The notes under the pieces are model-generated. The model did not search any database, was not told the origin of the DNA, and worked only from the letters and a program-made list of their open reading frames with translations. From the NCBI RefSeq assembly GCF_021401245.1, contig NZ_JACBFY010000001.1:930001-994000 (forward strand): 64,000 nt of DNA. The letters are read 5' to 3'. Shown here in pieces: positions 1-9,032 of this stretch. Both the position numbers and the translations under genes were made by a program. The stretch is from Pseudacidovorax sp. NFM-22. GTDB taxonomy: Bacteria > Pseudomonadota > Gammaproteobacteria > Burkholderiales > Burkholderiaceae_C. Within the stretch, counting starts at the first letter, position 1. Each line of letters begins with the position of its first letter.

Positions 1-1
1 G

Positions 2-427
2 GGCATCGCCCTGGCCGCCTGGCTGGCCGAGCGCCTGTCGCTGCCCCTGCTCACGCTGCGCAAGCGGCCCATCGGCTGGGGCGTGCAGGCCCAGTTGCAG
101 GGCCGGCTGGCCCCGGGCTGCCGCACGCTGCTGGTGGACGACGTGAGCACCGACGGCCGATCCAAGAACGCCGCGGCCGCCGCGCTGCGCCAGACCGGCG
201 CGCAGGTGGACGACGTGCTGGTGCTGTTCGACTACGCCATCTATCCGCAGGTGCCGCCCGCCTCGGCGCCGGTGGCACTGCACGCCCTGGCCTCGTGGCG
301 CCATCTGCACGCAGCCCTCCAGCAGGCAGGCCGCCTCGACGACGACGCGCTGAAGATGCTGGCCGAATTCAGCGCCTCGCCCATCGATTGGTCGGTGGCC
401 CACGGCGGCACGGGGGTGGTGGCATGA
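2..427 (+). CDS. Orotate phosphoribosyltransferase-like protein (5' end outside window)
   Basis: The frame is open from the window edge, so the N-terminus is missing. The hallmark PRPP-binding loop LLVDDVSTDGRSK is visible about 45 residues into the visible part, as in PyrE and related type I phosphoribosyltransferases, which join a base to PRPP in the cytoplasm. The C-terminal part looks PyrE-like in length. The stop overlaps the next start (ATGA), so it belongs to the operon that continues with an amidohydrolase and a dihydroorotate dehydrogenase pair; that context favours orotate as the base. I cannot exclude another pyrimidine phosphoribosyltransferase because the substrate-binding N-terminal part is not in view. 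Confidence 0.75.
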   Translation, partial: GIALAAWLAERLSLPLLTLRKRPIGWGVQAQLQGRLAPGCRTLLVDDVSTDGRSKNAAAAALRQTGAQVDDVLVLFDYAIYPQVPPASAPVALHALASWRHLHAALQQAGRLDDDALKMLAEFSASPIDWSVAHGGTGVVA

Positions 428-1701
428 CGCCCTTCGATCTTCTGGACCGGATCGGCCAAGCCACCCATGACGGCCTCGGCATCACCCGCGAAAGCTACGG
501 CGACGGCGAAAGCGCCGCGCTGACGCTGCTGACGCAGGAGGCCGAAGCAATGGGCCTGGCCGCCGAGACCGACCGCGCCGGCAACCTGTGGCTGCGCATC
601 GCGGCCGACCGTCGGGACGCGCCGGCCGTGGTCATCGGCTCGCACGTCGACTCGGTACCGCAGGGCGGCAACTACGACGGCCTGGCCGGCGTGGTGGCGG
701 GCATCGCGGTGCTGCAGGCGCTGGCGGAGGACTGGCAAAGCCTTCCGCCGCTGCGCGTGCTGGCGCTGCGCGGCGAGGAAAGCGCCTGGTACGGCCGCGC
801 CTATGTCGGCTCCCTGGCGCTGCTGGGCCGCCTGCCCGCCGCGGCGCTGGCGCTGCGCCATCGCACAGGCACCGGCACGCTGGGCGAAGCCCTGGCCGGC
901 TGCGGTGCCGACGTTGCGGCCATCGCCCGCGGCGAGCCGCTGCTGCCGGCGCCCGTCGCCGCCTACCTGGAACTGCACATCGAGCAGGGCCCGGTGATGG
1001 TGGCGCGCCACTGGCCGGTGGCGGCCGTGACCGGCATCCGCGGCAACCTGCGCCACAACCGCGTGCGCTGCCTGGGCGAGACCGGCCACTCGGGCGCCGT
1101 GCCGCGCTGGCTGCGCCACGACGCCGTGCTGGCCGTGGCCCAGTTGCTGGCGCGCATGGACGAGCACTGGCGCGTGCTGCTGCAGATGGGCATGGACCTG
1201 GTGATGACCACCGGCATCTTCACCACCCCCGCCGCCTCGCATGCGGTGTCGGTGATCCCGGGTGAGGTGCAGTTCAGCTTCGAGGTGCGCAGCCAGGACG
1301 CCGAGACGCTGCGCCGTTTCCATGCGCTGTTGAAGCAGGAATGCGAGACGGTGGCCGCCGAGCGCGGCGTGCGCTTCGAATTCGACGAGCCCGTGGCCAG
1401 CGCCCCGGCCACCATGGACGAGGGCTGGATCCGCCGCTTCGAGGCTGCCGGCGCCGCGCTCGGCCAGCCGTTGGAGCGGCTGCCCAGCGGGGCCGGCCAC
1501 GACGCGGCCGTCTTCGCCGCCGCCGGCATTCCATCCGCCATGCTCTTCGTGCGCAACGCGCACGGCTCGCACAACCCGCACGAAGCGCTGTCGGCGGAGG
1601 ACCTGGATGCAGGCGTCGCCGTGCTGCGCGAGGCCATCGCCGCACTGCGTGCGCCCGCCAGCGAGGTCGCCGTGCCTCCCACCGCCGAGGCCCTGGAATG
1701 A
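424..1701 (+). CDS. M20-family Zn-dependent N-carbamoyl-amino-acid (ureido) hydrolase
   Basis: 425 residues, the usual length for allantoate/N-carbamoyl-L-amino-acid amidohydrolases. Visible family motifs: GSHVDSVPQGGNYDG (first metal His and bridging Asp), RGEESAWYG (catalytic Glu pair), LELHIEQGP (metal His) and the C-terminal SGAGHDA and HGSHNPHE (last metal His). The enzyme class hydrolyses an N-carbamoyl group to ammonia, CO2 and the free amine. Start ATG at 424 overlaps the upstream stop; ATGs further upstream in this frame would lie inside the phosphoribosyltransferase gene. Beside a dihydroorotate dehydrogenase the likely substrate is N-carbamoyl-aspartate (ureidosuccinate), which is inference; an allantoate or beta-ureidopropionate specificity is the main alternative. 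Confidence 0.85.
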   Translation: MTPFDLLDRIGQATHDGLGITRESYGDGESAALTLLTQEAEAMGLAAETDRAGNLWLRIAADRRDAPAVVIGSHVDSVPQGGNYDGLAGVVAGIAVLQALAEDWQSLPPLRVLALRGEESAWYGRAYVGSLALLGRLPAAALALRHRTGTGTLGEALAGCGADVAAIARGEPLLPAPVAAYLELHIEQGPVMVARHWPVAAVTGIRGNLRHNRVRCLGETGHSGAVPRWLRHDAVLAVAQLLARMDEHWRVLLQMGMDLVMTTGIFTTPAASHAVSVIPGEVQFSFEVRSQDAETLRRFHALLKQECETVAAERGVRFEFDEPVASAPATMDEGWIRRFEAAGAALGQPLERLPSGAGHDAAVFAAAGIPSAMLFVRNAHGSHNPHEALSAEDLDAGVAVLREAIAALRAPASEVAVPPTAEALE

Positions 1702-1741
1702 ACCGCCTTGTCACCGCCGCCGTCCCGCGTCCCTCTACCCT

Positions 1742-1847
1742 GGCGGGAGAGCGGTCGGGGAGAGGGGGCGCCTGCCCTGGAACGACCATGCACCTTGCGA
1801 ACGCTGCCGCCCCCTCTCCCCGGCCCTCTCCCACCAGGGGAGAGGGA
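1742..1847. repeat. Dispersed GGGGAGAGGG palindromic repeat
   Basis: Runs of GGGGAGAGGG and CCCTCTCCCC face each other at 1756-1767, 1811-1830 and 1837-1846 and can fold into hairpins. A near-identical block sits at 51804-51922. The element lies between the M20 hydrolase and pyrK genes and is translated in frame if pyrK begins at 1698. REP-like elements of this kind are common in beta- and gammaproteobacteria. Confidence 0.7.
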
Positions 1848-1850
1848 GCA

Positions 1851-2702
1851 ATGCCCTCTTCGTGTACGACCGCCCAGTGCGATTCACCCGGCAGGCGGGT
1901 GGCCAGCCACCAGTGCCGCGTGACTGCCCACCAGGCGGTCAACGCGCGATACCGCTACCTGCGGCTGCAGGCCGAGGCCGACCTGGCCGGCAGCACGCGG
2001 CCCGGGCAGTTCTATCAGCTGCGCTGCCCGCAGACGAGCGTGCTGCAGCCCTTCCTGCTGCGACCCATGAGCGTCTACGGCACGGGGCCCGACGCAGGCA
2101 CGGTCGAATTCCTCTACGCCGTCGCGGGCACCGGCACGCTGGCGCTGGCCACGCTGGCCGAAGGCCAGTCGATGGAGATCGTCGGTCCGCTGGGCCAGGG
2201 ATTCACGCTCGACGCGAGCGCGCGGCGCGTGCTGCTGGTGGCCCGCGGCGTGGGCCTGGCCACCATGGCGCCGCTGGTGCGGCAGGCCGCGCAGGCCGGG
2301 TTGGCCATCGACGTGCTGCTCTCCGCCCGCAGCCCGGCCGACGCGATGGCGGACGAACTGCTGCGCGGCGCCCCTGCCACGGTGCATGCCGTCTTCGACA
2401 GCGACGGCAGTTCCGCCGTGGACCGCGTCGAGCCGCTGCTCGCCGTGCTGCTGGCCGAGGGTTGCGACGCCGTCTACACCTGCGGCTCCGAGCGCCTGGC
2501 GCTGCTGCTGCGCCGGCTGCTGCAGCCGCATCCGCAGGTCCGGGCCGAGGTGGCGCTGGAGCAGCGCATGGCCTGCGGCATGGGCGTGTGCCTGTCCTGT
2601 GTGCGGCCCTTCGAGCGCGAAGGCCACGTCGCCCTGCAGCGCGTGTGCCGCGAGGGCCCCGTCTTTCCGCTGCGCGAGATGCTGGGAGGCTGGCATGGCT
2701 GA
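1851..2702 (+). CDS. pyrK: Dihydroorotate dehydrogenase electron-transfer subunit (PyrK-like)
   Basis: About 283 residues. The FAD-binding motif PFLLRPMSVYG and the following GPLGQGF are typical of ferredoxin-reductase-like PyrK, and the C-terminus has the [2Fe-2S] cysteine pattern CGMGVCLSC...C. PyrK passes electrons between NAD(H) and the class 1B dehydrogenase in a cytoplasmic heterotetramer. I chose ATG 1851 because it gives the normal family length and follows the purine-rich run GGGGAGAGGGAGC. An in-frame ATG at 1698 overlaps the previous stop but would add 51 residues encoded mostly by the dispersed repeat. The gene overlaps the dehydrogenase start by 8 bases, fitting translational coupling. 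Confidence 0.85.
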   Translation: MPSSCTTAQCDSPGRRVASHQCRVTAHQAVNARYRYLRLQAEADLAGSTRPGQFYQLRCPQTSVLQPFLLRPMSVYGTGPDAGTVEFLYAVAGTGTLALATLAEGQSMEIVGPLGQGFTLDASARRVLLVARGVGLATMAPLVRQAAQAGLAIDVLLSARSPADAMADELLRGAPATVHAVFDSDGSSAVDRVEPLLAVLLAEGCDAVYTCGSERLALLLRRLLQPHPQVRAEVALEQRMACGMGVCLSCVRPFEREGHVALQRVCREGPVFPLREMLGGWHG

Positions 2703-3645
2703 GCTCTCGGTGCGCATCGGCAGCCTGGGGCTGCGCAACCCGGTGATGCCGGCCTCCGGCTGTTTCGCCGTCGAATACCAGGAGGCGCTGGACCTGGGCG
2801 GCCTGGGCGCGCTGGTGATCAAGAGCGTCACACCGAAGAAGCGCGTGGGCAATCCGACGCCCCGCGTGGCCGAGGTGCAGGGCGGCCTGCTCAATTCCAT
2901 CGGCATTCCCAGCAAGGGGCTGGACGCCTTCGTGCGCGACGTGCTGCCGGCCTACCAGGGCTTCGGCACGCCGGTGGTGGTCTCGCTGTCGGCCGACACG
3001 GTGGCCGAATTCGCGGCGGCCGTGCAGGTGCTCTCGCGCCCCGGCGTGGCCGCCATCGAAGCCAACATCTCCTGCCCCAACCTGGAGGCCGACGGCCTGG
3101 CCTTCGCCATGCAGGCGCGCAGCACGCACGACGCCATCGCCGCCATGCGCCGCGCCACCGACCTGCCGCTGTGGGCCAAGCTGACGCCCAACGCGGGCGA
3201 CGTGGCCGCCATCGCCCGCGCTGCCGAAGAAGCCGGCGCCGACGCGGTGGTGATGGGCAACACGGCGCTGGGCATGGCCATCGACGTGCACACCCGCCGG
3301 CCGCGGCTGGGCAACGGCATGGGCGGGCTGTCGGGGCCGGCGCTCAAGCCGGTCACGCTGCGCATGACCTACCAGTGCGCGCGGGCCGTGCGCATCCCGG
3401 TCATCGGCTGCGGCGGCATCGCCACGGCCGAGGACGCCGTCGAATACCTGCTGGTCGGCGCCACCGCCGTGCAGGTGGGCACGGCCTCCTTCATCGACCC
3501 CGGGGCGATGCAGCGCATCGTGGCGGGGCTCCACGACTACTGCGCCGCACACGGCGTGGCGCGGGCGGCCGAGCTGACCGGAGCCGTCCAGATGGAAGGC
3601 GAGGAACAGCGCAGCTGGCGGGCGCAGTCCGCCGCCTGGGCCTAG
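2695..3645 (+). CDS. pyrD: Dihydroorotate dehydrogenase class 1B, catalytic subunit
   Basis: 316 residues with the FMN TIM-barrel signature of class 1 enzymes: LRNPVMPASGCF at the N-terminus, NISCPNLEADG with the class 1B catalytic cysteine, LWAKLTPN, and the phosphate-binding VIGCGGIATAEDA near the C-terminus. It interconverts dihydroorotate and orotate using NAD through PyrK. Betaproteobacteria usually make pyrimidines with a class 2, quinone-linked PyrD, so a 1B pair next to an importer and a ureido hydrolase may serve catabolism or salvage rather than de novo synthesis (inference). Dihydropyrimidine dehydrogenase subunits are related, but this length and the PyrK partner fit dihydroorotate dehydrogenase better. 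Confidence 0.85.
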   Translation: MAELSVRIGSLGLRNPVMPASGCFAVEYQEALDLGGLGALVIKSVTPKKRVGNPTPRVAEVQGGLLNSIGIPSKGLDAFVRDVLPAYQGFGTPVVVSLSADTVAEFAAAVQVLSRPGVAAIEANISCPNLEADGLAFAMQARSTHDAIAAMRRATDLPLWAKLTPNAGDVAAIARAAEEAGADAVVMGNTALGMAIDVHTRRPRLGNGMGGLSGPALKPVTLRMTYQCARAVRIPVIGCGGIATAEDAVEYLLVGATAVQVGTASFIDPGAMQRIVAGLHDYCAAHGVARAAELTGAVQMEGEEQRSWRAQSAAWA

Positions 3646-3662
3646 GGCCTGTTAACAGGCCC
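3645..3662. terminator. Palindromic hairpin after pyrD
   Basis: GGGCCTGTTAACAGGCCC is an 18-base perfect palindrome beginning at the last base of the pyrD stop codon, with a flanking GGGCCT/AGGCCC pair that can extend it. There is no T-run, so it may be a processing or weak termination hairpin. Confidence 0.5.
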
Positions 3663-3731
3663 CAGGCCCGCCCCCGCGGCCGCCGCACTCCAAGCGTGCG
3701 GCCCTCGCATGGCCGTGGTGCACGCCAGGGC

Positions 3732-3752
3732 GGTTCATCCCAGGAATGAACC
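3732..3752. promoter_or_regulatory. Palindrome upstream of the GntR gene
   Basis: GGTTCAT-N7-ATGAACC is a perfect 7-base-arm inverted repeat in the gap between pyrD and the GntR gene. It could bind the regulator encoded just downstream; this is inference from position only. Confidence 0.35.
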
Positions 3753-3771
3753 ACATTCGTGCGTCAGGCTT

Positions 3772-3790
3772 GCATACCAGATTGGCATGC
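3772..3790. promoter_or_regulatory. Candidate FadR/GntR operator
   Basis: GCATACCAGATTGGCATGC is an inverted repeat with 8-base arms, 7 of which match, and a 3-base spacer. Its TGGNAT/ATNCCA halves resemble sites used by FadR-subfamily GntR proteins. It lies 20 bases before the GntR start, a position suited to autoregulation of the regulator and ABC operon. Confidence 0.45.
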
Positions 3791-3810
3791 TTCGTGCTCG
3801 CCCTCCGGCC

Positions 3811-4629
3811 ATGGCGATCTCGTCCACCGACATCAGCAACCGCATCGTCGAAGCGGTCCTGGCGCAGAAGCTGGCGCCCGGCTCCCGTCTGGGCGAGCAG
3901 GAGCTGGCGCTGCTCTTCGACTGCAGCCGCACCATCGTGCGCGAGGCACTCACCCGCCTGGCGGCACGCGGCATCGTCACGGTGAGCGCTCGCCGCGGCT
4001 GGTACCTGATCGAGCCCTCGCAGGACGAGGCGCGCGAAGCCTTCGAGGCCCGCCGCGTGATCGAGACCGGCCTGATCCGCCAGAGCGCCAGCGGCGTGCG
4101 CAAGGAGGCCCTCAAGCGCCTCAAGCTACACCTGCAGCAGGAAAAGGCCGCCCTGCGGCAGGACGACATCGGCAAGCGCAGCTACCTGCTGGGCGACTTC
4201 CACGTCTGCCTGGCCGACTGCCTGGGCAACTCGCTGCTGGCCGACACCCTGCGCGACTACACCGCCCGCACCACGCTGATCGCGATGCGCTACCAGTCCA
4301 CCCACGATGCCGAGCAGTCCTGCGAGGACCACGTGCGCATCGTCGAGGCCCTGGAGCGCGGCGCCATCGCCGAGGCCGAGGCGCTGATGGCCGAGCACAT
4401 CGGCACCGTGCAGGCCGCCCTGAGCGTCTCCACCGCGCCCGACCCGCTGGCGCGCCTGCGCGAAGCCCTGGCGCCCGTGCGGGCGGCCAACGCCAACCCC
4501 GACGCCGCCGCCCCCTCGGCACAGCTTTTGCGAACCACCCCGTCCAAGGCCGCTGCGCGCAAGCGCGGCGCCGCCGGCGGCCCCGATTCCTCCGACGACT
4601 CCTCCACCTACCTGGGAAAGCTTCTATGA
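3811..4629 (+). CDS. GntR-family (FadR subfamily) transcriptional regulator
   Basis: 272 residues from ATG 3811. The N-terminal winged helix (about residues 10-75) contains LGEQELALLFDCSRTIVREALTRLAARG, here read as the usual GntR recognition helix region, and the rest is a helical FCD ligand-binding domain. Such regulators sense small acids and repress nearby transport or catabolic genes. Earlier in-frame ATGs at 3709 and 3787 exist, but they would place the palindromes at 3732-3752 and 3772-3790 inside the coding region. The stop overlaps the start of the binding-protein gene, so regulator and importer are probably one transcript. The C-terminal 45 residues are Ala/Pro/Ser-rich and probably disordered. 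Confidence 0.85.
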   Translation: MAISSTDISNRIVEAVLAQKLAPGSRLGEQELALLFDCSRTIVREALTRLAARGIVTVSARRGWYLIEPSQDEAREAFEARRVIETGLIRQSASGVRKEALKRLKLHLQQEKAALRQDDIGKRSYLLGDFHVCLADCLGNSLLADTLRDYTARTTLIAMRYQSTHDAEQSCEDHVRIVEALERGAIAEAEALMAEHIGTVQAALSVSTAPDPLARLREALAPVRAANANPDAAAPSAQLLRTTPSKAAARKRGAAGGPDSSDDSSTYLGKLL

Positions 4630-5414
4630 CGCCCTCCAAACGCCTCTTCACCCTCGGCCTGGCCGCCGCCGCCCTGTTCGCCGGTGCGGCGCATGCCCAA
4701 AGCGCGCTGGACAACGTGCTCAAGTCCAAGACGCTGAAGGTGGCCATTCCCACCGACTACCCGCCCTACGGCTTCGTCGGCACCGACATGGCGCCCCAGG
4801 GCCTGGACATCGACATGGCCAAGCTGATCGCCGCCAAGATGGGCGTCAAGCTCGAACTGGTGCCCGTGACCAGCGCCAACCGCATTCCCTACCTCCAGAC
4901 CAAGAAGGCCGACCTGGTCATCAGCACGCTGGGCAAGAACGCCGAGCGCGAGAAGGTCATCGACTTCAGCTCGGCCTATGCGCCCTTCTTCCAGGGCGTG
5001 TTCGCCAAGAAGACCGCCGCCATCAAGGACTTCAAGGACCTGACCGGCATGACCGTGGCCGTGACCCGCGGCGCCATGGAAGACCAGGAACTGAACAAGG
5101 TGGCGCCGAGCGGCGTGGACTACCGCCGCTTCGAGGACAACAACGCCACCGTCGCCGCCTACGTGGCCGGCCAGACGCAGGTGATCGCCATGAGCGGCGC
5201 CGTGGCCGCCGAGATGATCCGCAAGAACCCGCAGATCAACACCGAGTTCAAGCTGCTGCTCAAGGACAGCCCCTGCTTCGTGGGCATCGCCAAGGGCGAG
5301 GATGCGCTCAAGGCCAAGGTGAACGAGATCATCGCCGCCGCCAAGAAGGACGGCACGCTGGACAAGATGTCCAAGCAGTGGCTCGGAAAAGCCGCTGGCG
5401 ACCTGCCGGTGTAA
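4626..5414 (+). CDS. Family 3 ABC transporter periplasmic solute-binding protein
   Basis: 262 residues. A Sec signal peptide ends at AGAAHA|QS (about residue 24). The mature part starts TLKVAIPTDYPPYGF and later has GLDIDMAKLIA and ADLVISTLGKNAEREKVIDFS, the standard pattern of polar amino acid (HisJ/GlnH type) binding proteins. It delivers a small substrate to the two permeases and ATPase downstream. The family mostly binds amino acids; the operon partners suggest a ureido acid, hydantoin or pyrimidine-derived acid, which is inference. Confidence 0.88.
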   Translation: MTPSKRLFTLGLAAAALFAGAAHAQSALDNVLKSKTLKVAIPTDYPPYGFVGTDMAPQGLDIDMAKLIAAKMGVKLELVPVTSANRIPYLQTKKADLVISTLGKNAEREKVIDFSSAYAPFFQGVFAKKTAAIKDFKDLTGMTVAVTRGAMEDQELNKVAPSGVDYRRFEDNNATVAAYVAGQTQVIAMSGAVAAEMIRKNPQINTEFKLLLKDSPCFVGIAKGEDALKAKVNEIIAAAKKDGTLDKMSKQWLGKAAGDLPV

Positions 5415-5427
5415 AGCCCACCCCCGT

Positions 5428-5535
5428 TGCTTGCTCACTTCGTGTAGCCGCCTCCCCCCTCAAGGGGGCGCACCCAGCGGCCTGGCAAAGCCAGTTCCGC
5501 GGGTGCTCCCGAACAGGCTGCGCTTCGCTTGCCCT
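5428..5535. repeat. Dispersed intergenic repeat (CCCCTCAAGGGGG hairpin type)
   Basis: The segment holds a short hairpin CCCCCTCAAGGGGG followed by GCGCACCCAGCGGCCTGGC and a tail ending GCTGCGCTTCGCTTGCC. I recognise this from memory as a repeat common between genes of Comamonadaceae genomes. It separates the binding-protein gene from the first permease gene and could set unequal expression within the ABC operon. Confidence 0.55.
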
Positions 5536-5585
5536 TGCCAATGGCGACTCGCGAGGCAGGTCTCCCTCGTTTCTCAGGGCCTTCC

Positions 5586-6239
5586 ATGACTTTTGACTTC
5601 TGGGCCATCCTTTCGGAATGGCCGCTGCTCCTCAAGGGGGTGGCGTGGACCCTCGGGCTCACGGCCATCGCCACCGTGATCGGCATGGCGCTGGGCATCG
5701 GCTGCGCCTGGGCGCGGGCCTGGGGGCCGGGCTGGCTGCGCTGGGTGGTGGGCACCTATGTGGAGCTCATCCGCAACACGCCCTTCATCGTGCAGCTGTT
5801 CTTCATCTTCTTCGGCCTGCCGGCCGCGGGGGTGAAGCTCACGCCCGAGGTGGCGTCGATCATCGCCATGGTGCTCAACCTGGGCGCCTATGCCACCGAG
5901 ATCATCCGCGCCGGCGTGGAGGCCACGCCCAAGGGCCAGATCGAGGCCGCCGCCAGCCTGGCGCTGACGCGGGCCCAGACCTTCCTGCGCGTGGTGCTGC
6001 CGCCCGCCATGAAGAAGGTGTGGCCGGCCATGGTCAGCCAGATCATCATCGTCATGCTGGGCTCGGCGGTCTGCGGCCAGATCTCGGTCGAGGAGCTGAG
6101 CTACGCCGCCAACCTCATCCAGAGCCGCAACTTCCGCGCCTTCGAGGCCTTCATCGTCGCCACGGCCATCTACCTGCTGCTGGCCGTCGGCGCGCGGCGC
6201 CTGTTCAACTGGGCCGGCCCCCGGTTCTTCGGCCGCTGA
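5586..6239 (+). CDS. Amino-acid-type ABC transporter permease (HisM/GlnP family)
   Basis: 217 residues with about five hydrophobic segments and the cytoplasmic EAA loop EAAASLALTRAQTFLRVVLPPA that contacts the ATPase. The TYVELIRNTPFIVQLFFIFFGLP segment is characteristic of the HisM subfamily. Start ATG 5586 gives the family length; an ATG at 5529 would add a hydrophilic stretch encoded partly by the repeat. It forms the inner-membrane channel with the second permease, whose start lies 12 bases after this stop. Confidence 0.9.
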   Translation: MTFDFWAILSEWPLLLKGVAWTLGLTAIATVIGMALGIGCAWARAWGPGWLRWVVGTYVELIRNTPFIVQLFFIFFGLPAAGVKLTPEVASIIAMVLNLGAYATEIIRAGVEATPKGQIEAAASLALTRAQTFLRVVLPPAMKKVWPAMVSQIIIVMLGSAVCGQISVEELSYAANLIQSRNFRAFEAFIVATAIYLLLAVGARRLFNWAGPRFFGR

Positions 6240-6251
6240 AGGAGCACCACG

Positions 6252-6888
6252 ATGGTCGAATTCACCCTCTGGGACATCCTTCGCAACCTGCTGCTGGCCG
6301 CGCGCTGGACGGTGGTGCTGTCGCTGATCGCCTTCATCGGTGGCGGCATCGTCGGCGGCCTGCTGCTGGCGGCACGCCTGCGCGGCGGCAACGCCGTGCA
6401 GCGGCTCATCGGCGGCTATGTGCAGCTCTTCCAGGGCACGCCGCTGCTGATGCAGCTCTTCCTGGCCTACTTCGGCATCGCGCTCTTCGGCATCGACGTG
6501 TCGCCGTGGACCTCGGCCGCCTTCGCCCTCACGCTCTACACCAGCGCTTTCCTCGCCGAGATCTGGCGCGGCTGCGTGGCCGCCATTCCGCGCGGCCAGT
6601 GGGAGGCGTCCTCCAGCCTGGCGCTGAACTTCGGCGAGCAGATGCGCCACGTGATCCTGCCGCAGGCGGTCAAGATCGCCATCGCGCCGACGGTCGGCTT
6701 CCTGGTGCAGGTCATCAAGGGCACGGCGCTGGCCTCGGTCATCGGCTTCGTGGAGCTGACCAAGGCCGGCGGCATGATCGCCAACGCCACCTTCCGCCCC
6801 TTCACCGTGTTCGCCTGCGTGGCGCTCATGTACTTCGCGCTGTGCTTCCCCGTCAGCCTCTACGCCAAGCATCTCGAAAGAAAGACCC

Positions 6889-6905
<17 letters not shown>
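6252..6905 (+). CDS. Amino-acid-type ABC transporter permease (second subunit)
   Basis: 217 residues, the same length and family as the preceding permease, with GYVQLFQGTPLLMQLFLAYFG and the EAA loop EASSSLALNFGEQMRHVILPQ. The two paralogous permeases presumably form the heterodimeric membrane channel. A GGAG ribosome-binding site precedes ATG 6252. The gene overlaps the ATPase gene by 17 bases. Confidence 0.9.
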
Positions 6906-7665
<760 letters not shown>

Positions 7666-7713
7666 GCGACTGTCACGGGCGGCAGAGGCCGCTCACTATC
7701 ATCGGCGCCTTCA

Positions 7714-7872
7714 GAAGGTGTGAATGAATCCGGCGTGGCCGAGCGGGCTGCAAAAACGCGGCCAATCAAGGCGCAAAGCGCAGCCATAGCTCGGGCTATG
7801 GCGAGCATTTGCAACGCAGAGTGGCCGTGTTTTGGCAGGACGAGCGGACATGGCGGGTTCGTTCACACCTTC
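7714..7872. mobile_element. MITE-like imperfect palindrome with 15-base terminal inverted repeats
   Basis: GAAGGTGTGAATGAA (7714-7728) is matched in inverse by TTCGTTCACACCTTC (7858-7872) with one mismatch. Inside, GCAAAAACGCGGCC faces GGCCGTGTTTTGGC and the centre carries the perfect stem GCCATAGC-TCGG-GCTATGGC. The whole 159 bases can fold into one long hairpin and encodes no protein. I believe similar palindromes occur elsewhere in Burkholderiales, which would fit a non-autonomous element or an old REP-type repeat. It fills most of the gap before the Bug gene. Confidence 0.6.
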
Positions 7873-7892
7873 GCAGAAGAACGGAGACGCCG

Positions 7893-8882
7893 ATGAAGCA
7901 AGAGCACCGCACCTTTCGCCGCCGCGGCCTGGCCGCCCTGCTGGGCGCGCTGGCCCTGGGCACCAGCCTGGTCGCGCAGGCCGCCTTTCCCGACAAGCCG
8001 CTGAAGATCGTCATCGGCTTTCCCGCCGGCGGGCCGCTCGACCAGCATGCGCGCCTGCTCACCGACCGGCTGCAGGCCGTGCTGGGCCAGCCGGTGCTGG
8101 TGGACTACAAGCCCGGCGCGGGCGGCTCGGTCGGCGCCGACTTCGTCGCCAAGAGCCCGGCCGACGGCTACACGCTCATGCTGGCCAACACCGGCGTGGC
8201 GGTGATCAACGGCGCGCTCTACCGCAACCTGCCCTACAACACGCTGCGCGACTTCACGCCCGTGGCCCGCACGGCCATGCAGCCGCTGGCGCTGCTGGTC
8301 AACAACAACGTGCCCGCGAAGACGCTGGGCGAGTTCATCCAGTACGCCAAGGCGAGGCCGGGGCAGATCAACTACGGCTCCGCCGGCAACGGCGGCATCA
8401 GCCACCTGGTGCCGGAGATGTTCAAGAGCGCCGCCGGCATCTTCATGGTCCACATCCCCTACCGCGGCAGTGCGCCGGCCTTCACCGACCTGATGGGCGG
8501 GCAGGTGCAGTTCATGGCCGAGTCCATTCCCCAGGCCGCGAGCTACCACAAGCAGGGCAAGGTGCGCGCCCTGGCCGTGACCAGCCGCGAGCGCAACCCG
8601 GCGCTGCCGGACATCCCGACCGCCATCGAGGCCGGACTCAAGGGCTTCGAGGTGGTGGGCTTCTACGGCTTCTTCGTGCCGGACGGCACACCCCGGGAGG
8701 TGGTCGACAGGCTGAGCGGCGCCTTCCAGCAGGTGCTGGCCCAGCCCGACCTGAGGAGCCGCATGGTGAGCCAGGGTGCGGATCCGGCTTTCCTTGGCAG
8801 CGCGGACTTCGGTCGCTTCCTGCAGGCGGAAACGCCGCGCTGGGCGGCGGCGGTGAAGGCGTCGGGCGCGCGGCTGGATTGA
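7893..8882 (+). CDS. Bug-family tripartite tricarboxylate receptor (periplasmic binding protein)
   Basis: 329 residues. An N-terminal signal peptide ends near VAQA|AFPDKP. Family marks: PLKIVIGFPAGGPLDQHARLL, VDYKPGAGGSVGADFVAKSPADGYTL, INYGSAGNGG and HIPYRGSAPAF. Bug receptors bind small carboxylates or related molecules in the periplasm and are hugely expanded in Bordetella, Cupriavidus and Comamonadaceae, mostly without a cognate TctAB permease, as here. The substrate cannot be read from the sequence. It stands alone, flanked by the palindromic element and a gap. Confidence 0.9.
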   Translation: MKQEHRTFRRRGLAALLGALALGTSLVAQAAFPDKPLKIVIGFPAGGPLDQHARLLTDRLQAVLGQPVLVDYKPGAGGSVGADFVAKSPADGYTLMLANTGVAVINGALYRNLPYNTLRDFTPVARTAMQPLALLVNNNVPAKTLGEFIQYAKARPGQINYGSAGNGGISHLVPEMFKSAAGIFMVHIPYRGSAPAFTDLMGGQVQFMAESIPQAASYHKQGKVRALAVTSRERNPALPDIPTAIEAGLKGFEVVGFYGFFVPDGTPREVVDRLSGAFQQVLAQPDLRSRMVSQGADPAFLGSADFGRFLQAETPRWAAAVKASGARLD

Positions 8883-9032
8883 ACACAGGGGCGGCCCCCT
8901 CGGCCCCGCCGGCCGCCCGATGCCACGCGCACATTCCGCCGCACGCCCCTTGATCGAACGAGCGCGAAACATGCGGACACCACCTCTTCGACGGTCGAGG
9001 AACCCATCCCCGGCCCCACCTTCCAACCTCGC

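Noticed and set aside
7729-7765. tRNA-Ser-like string GTGGCCGAGCGGGCT
   Set aside because: Only a D-arm-like fragment is present; there is no acceptor stem, anticodon arm or T-loop, and the bases belong to the palindromic element.
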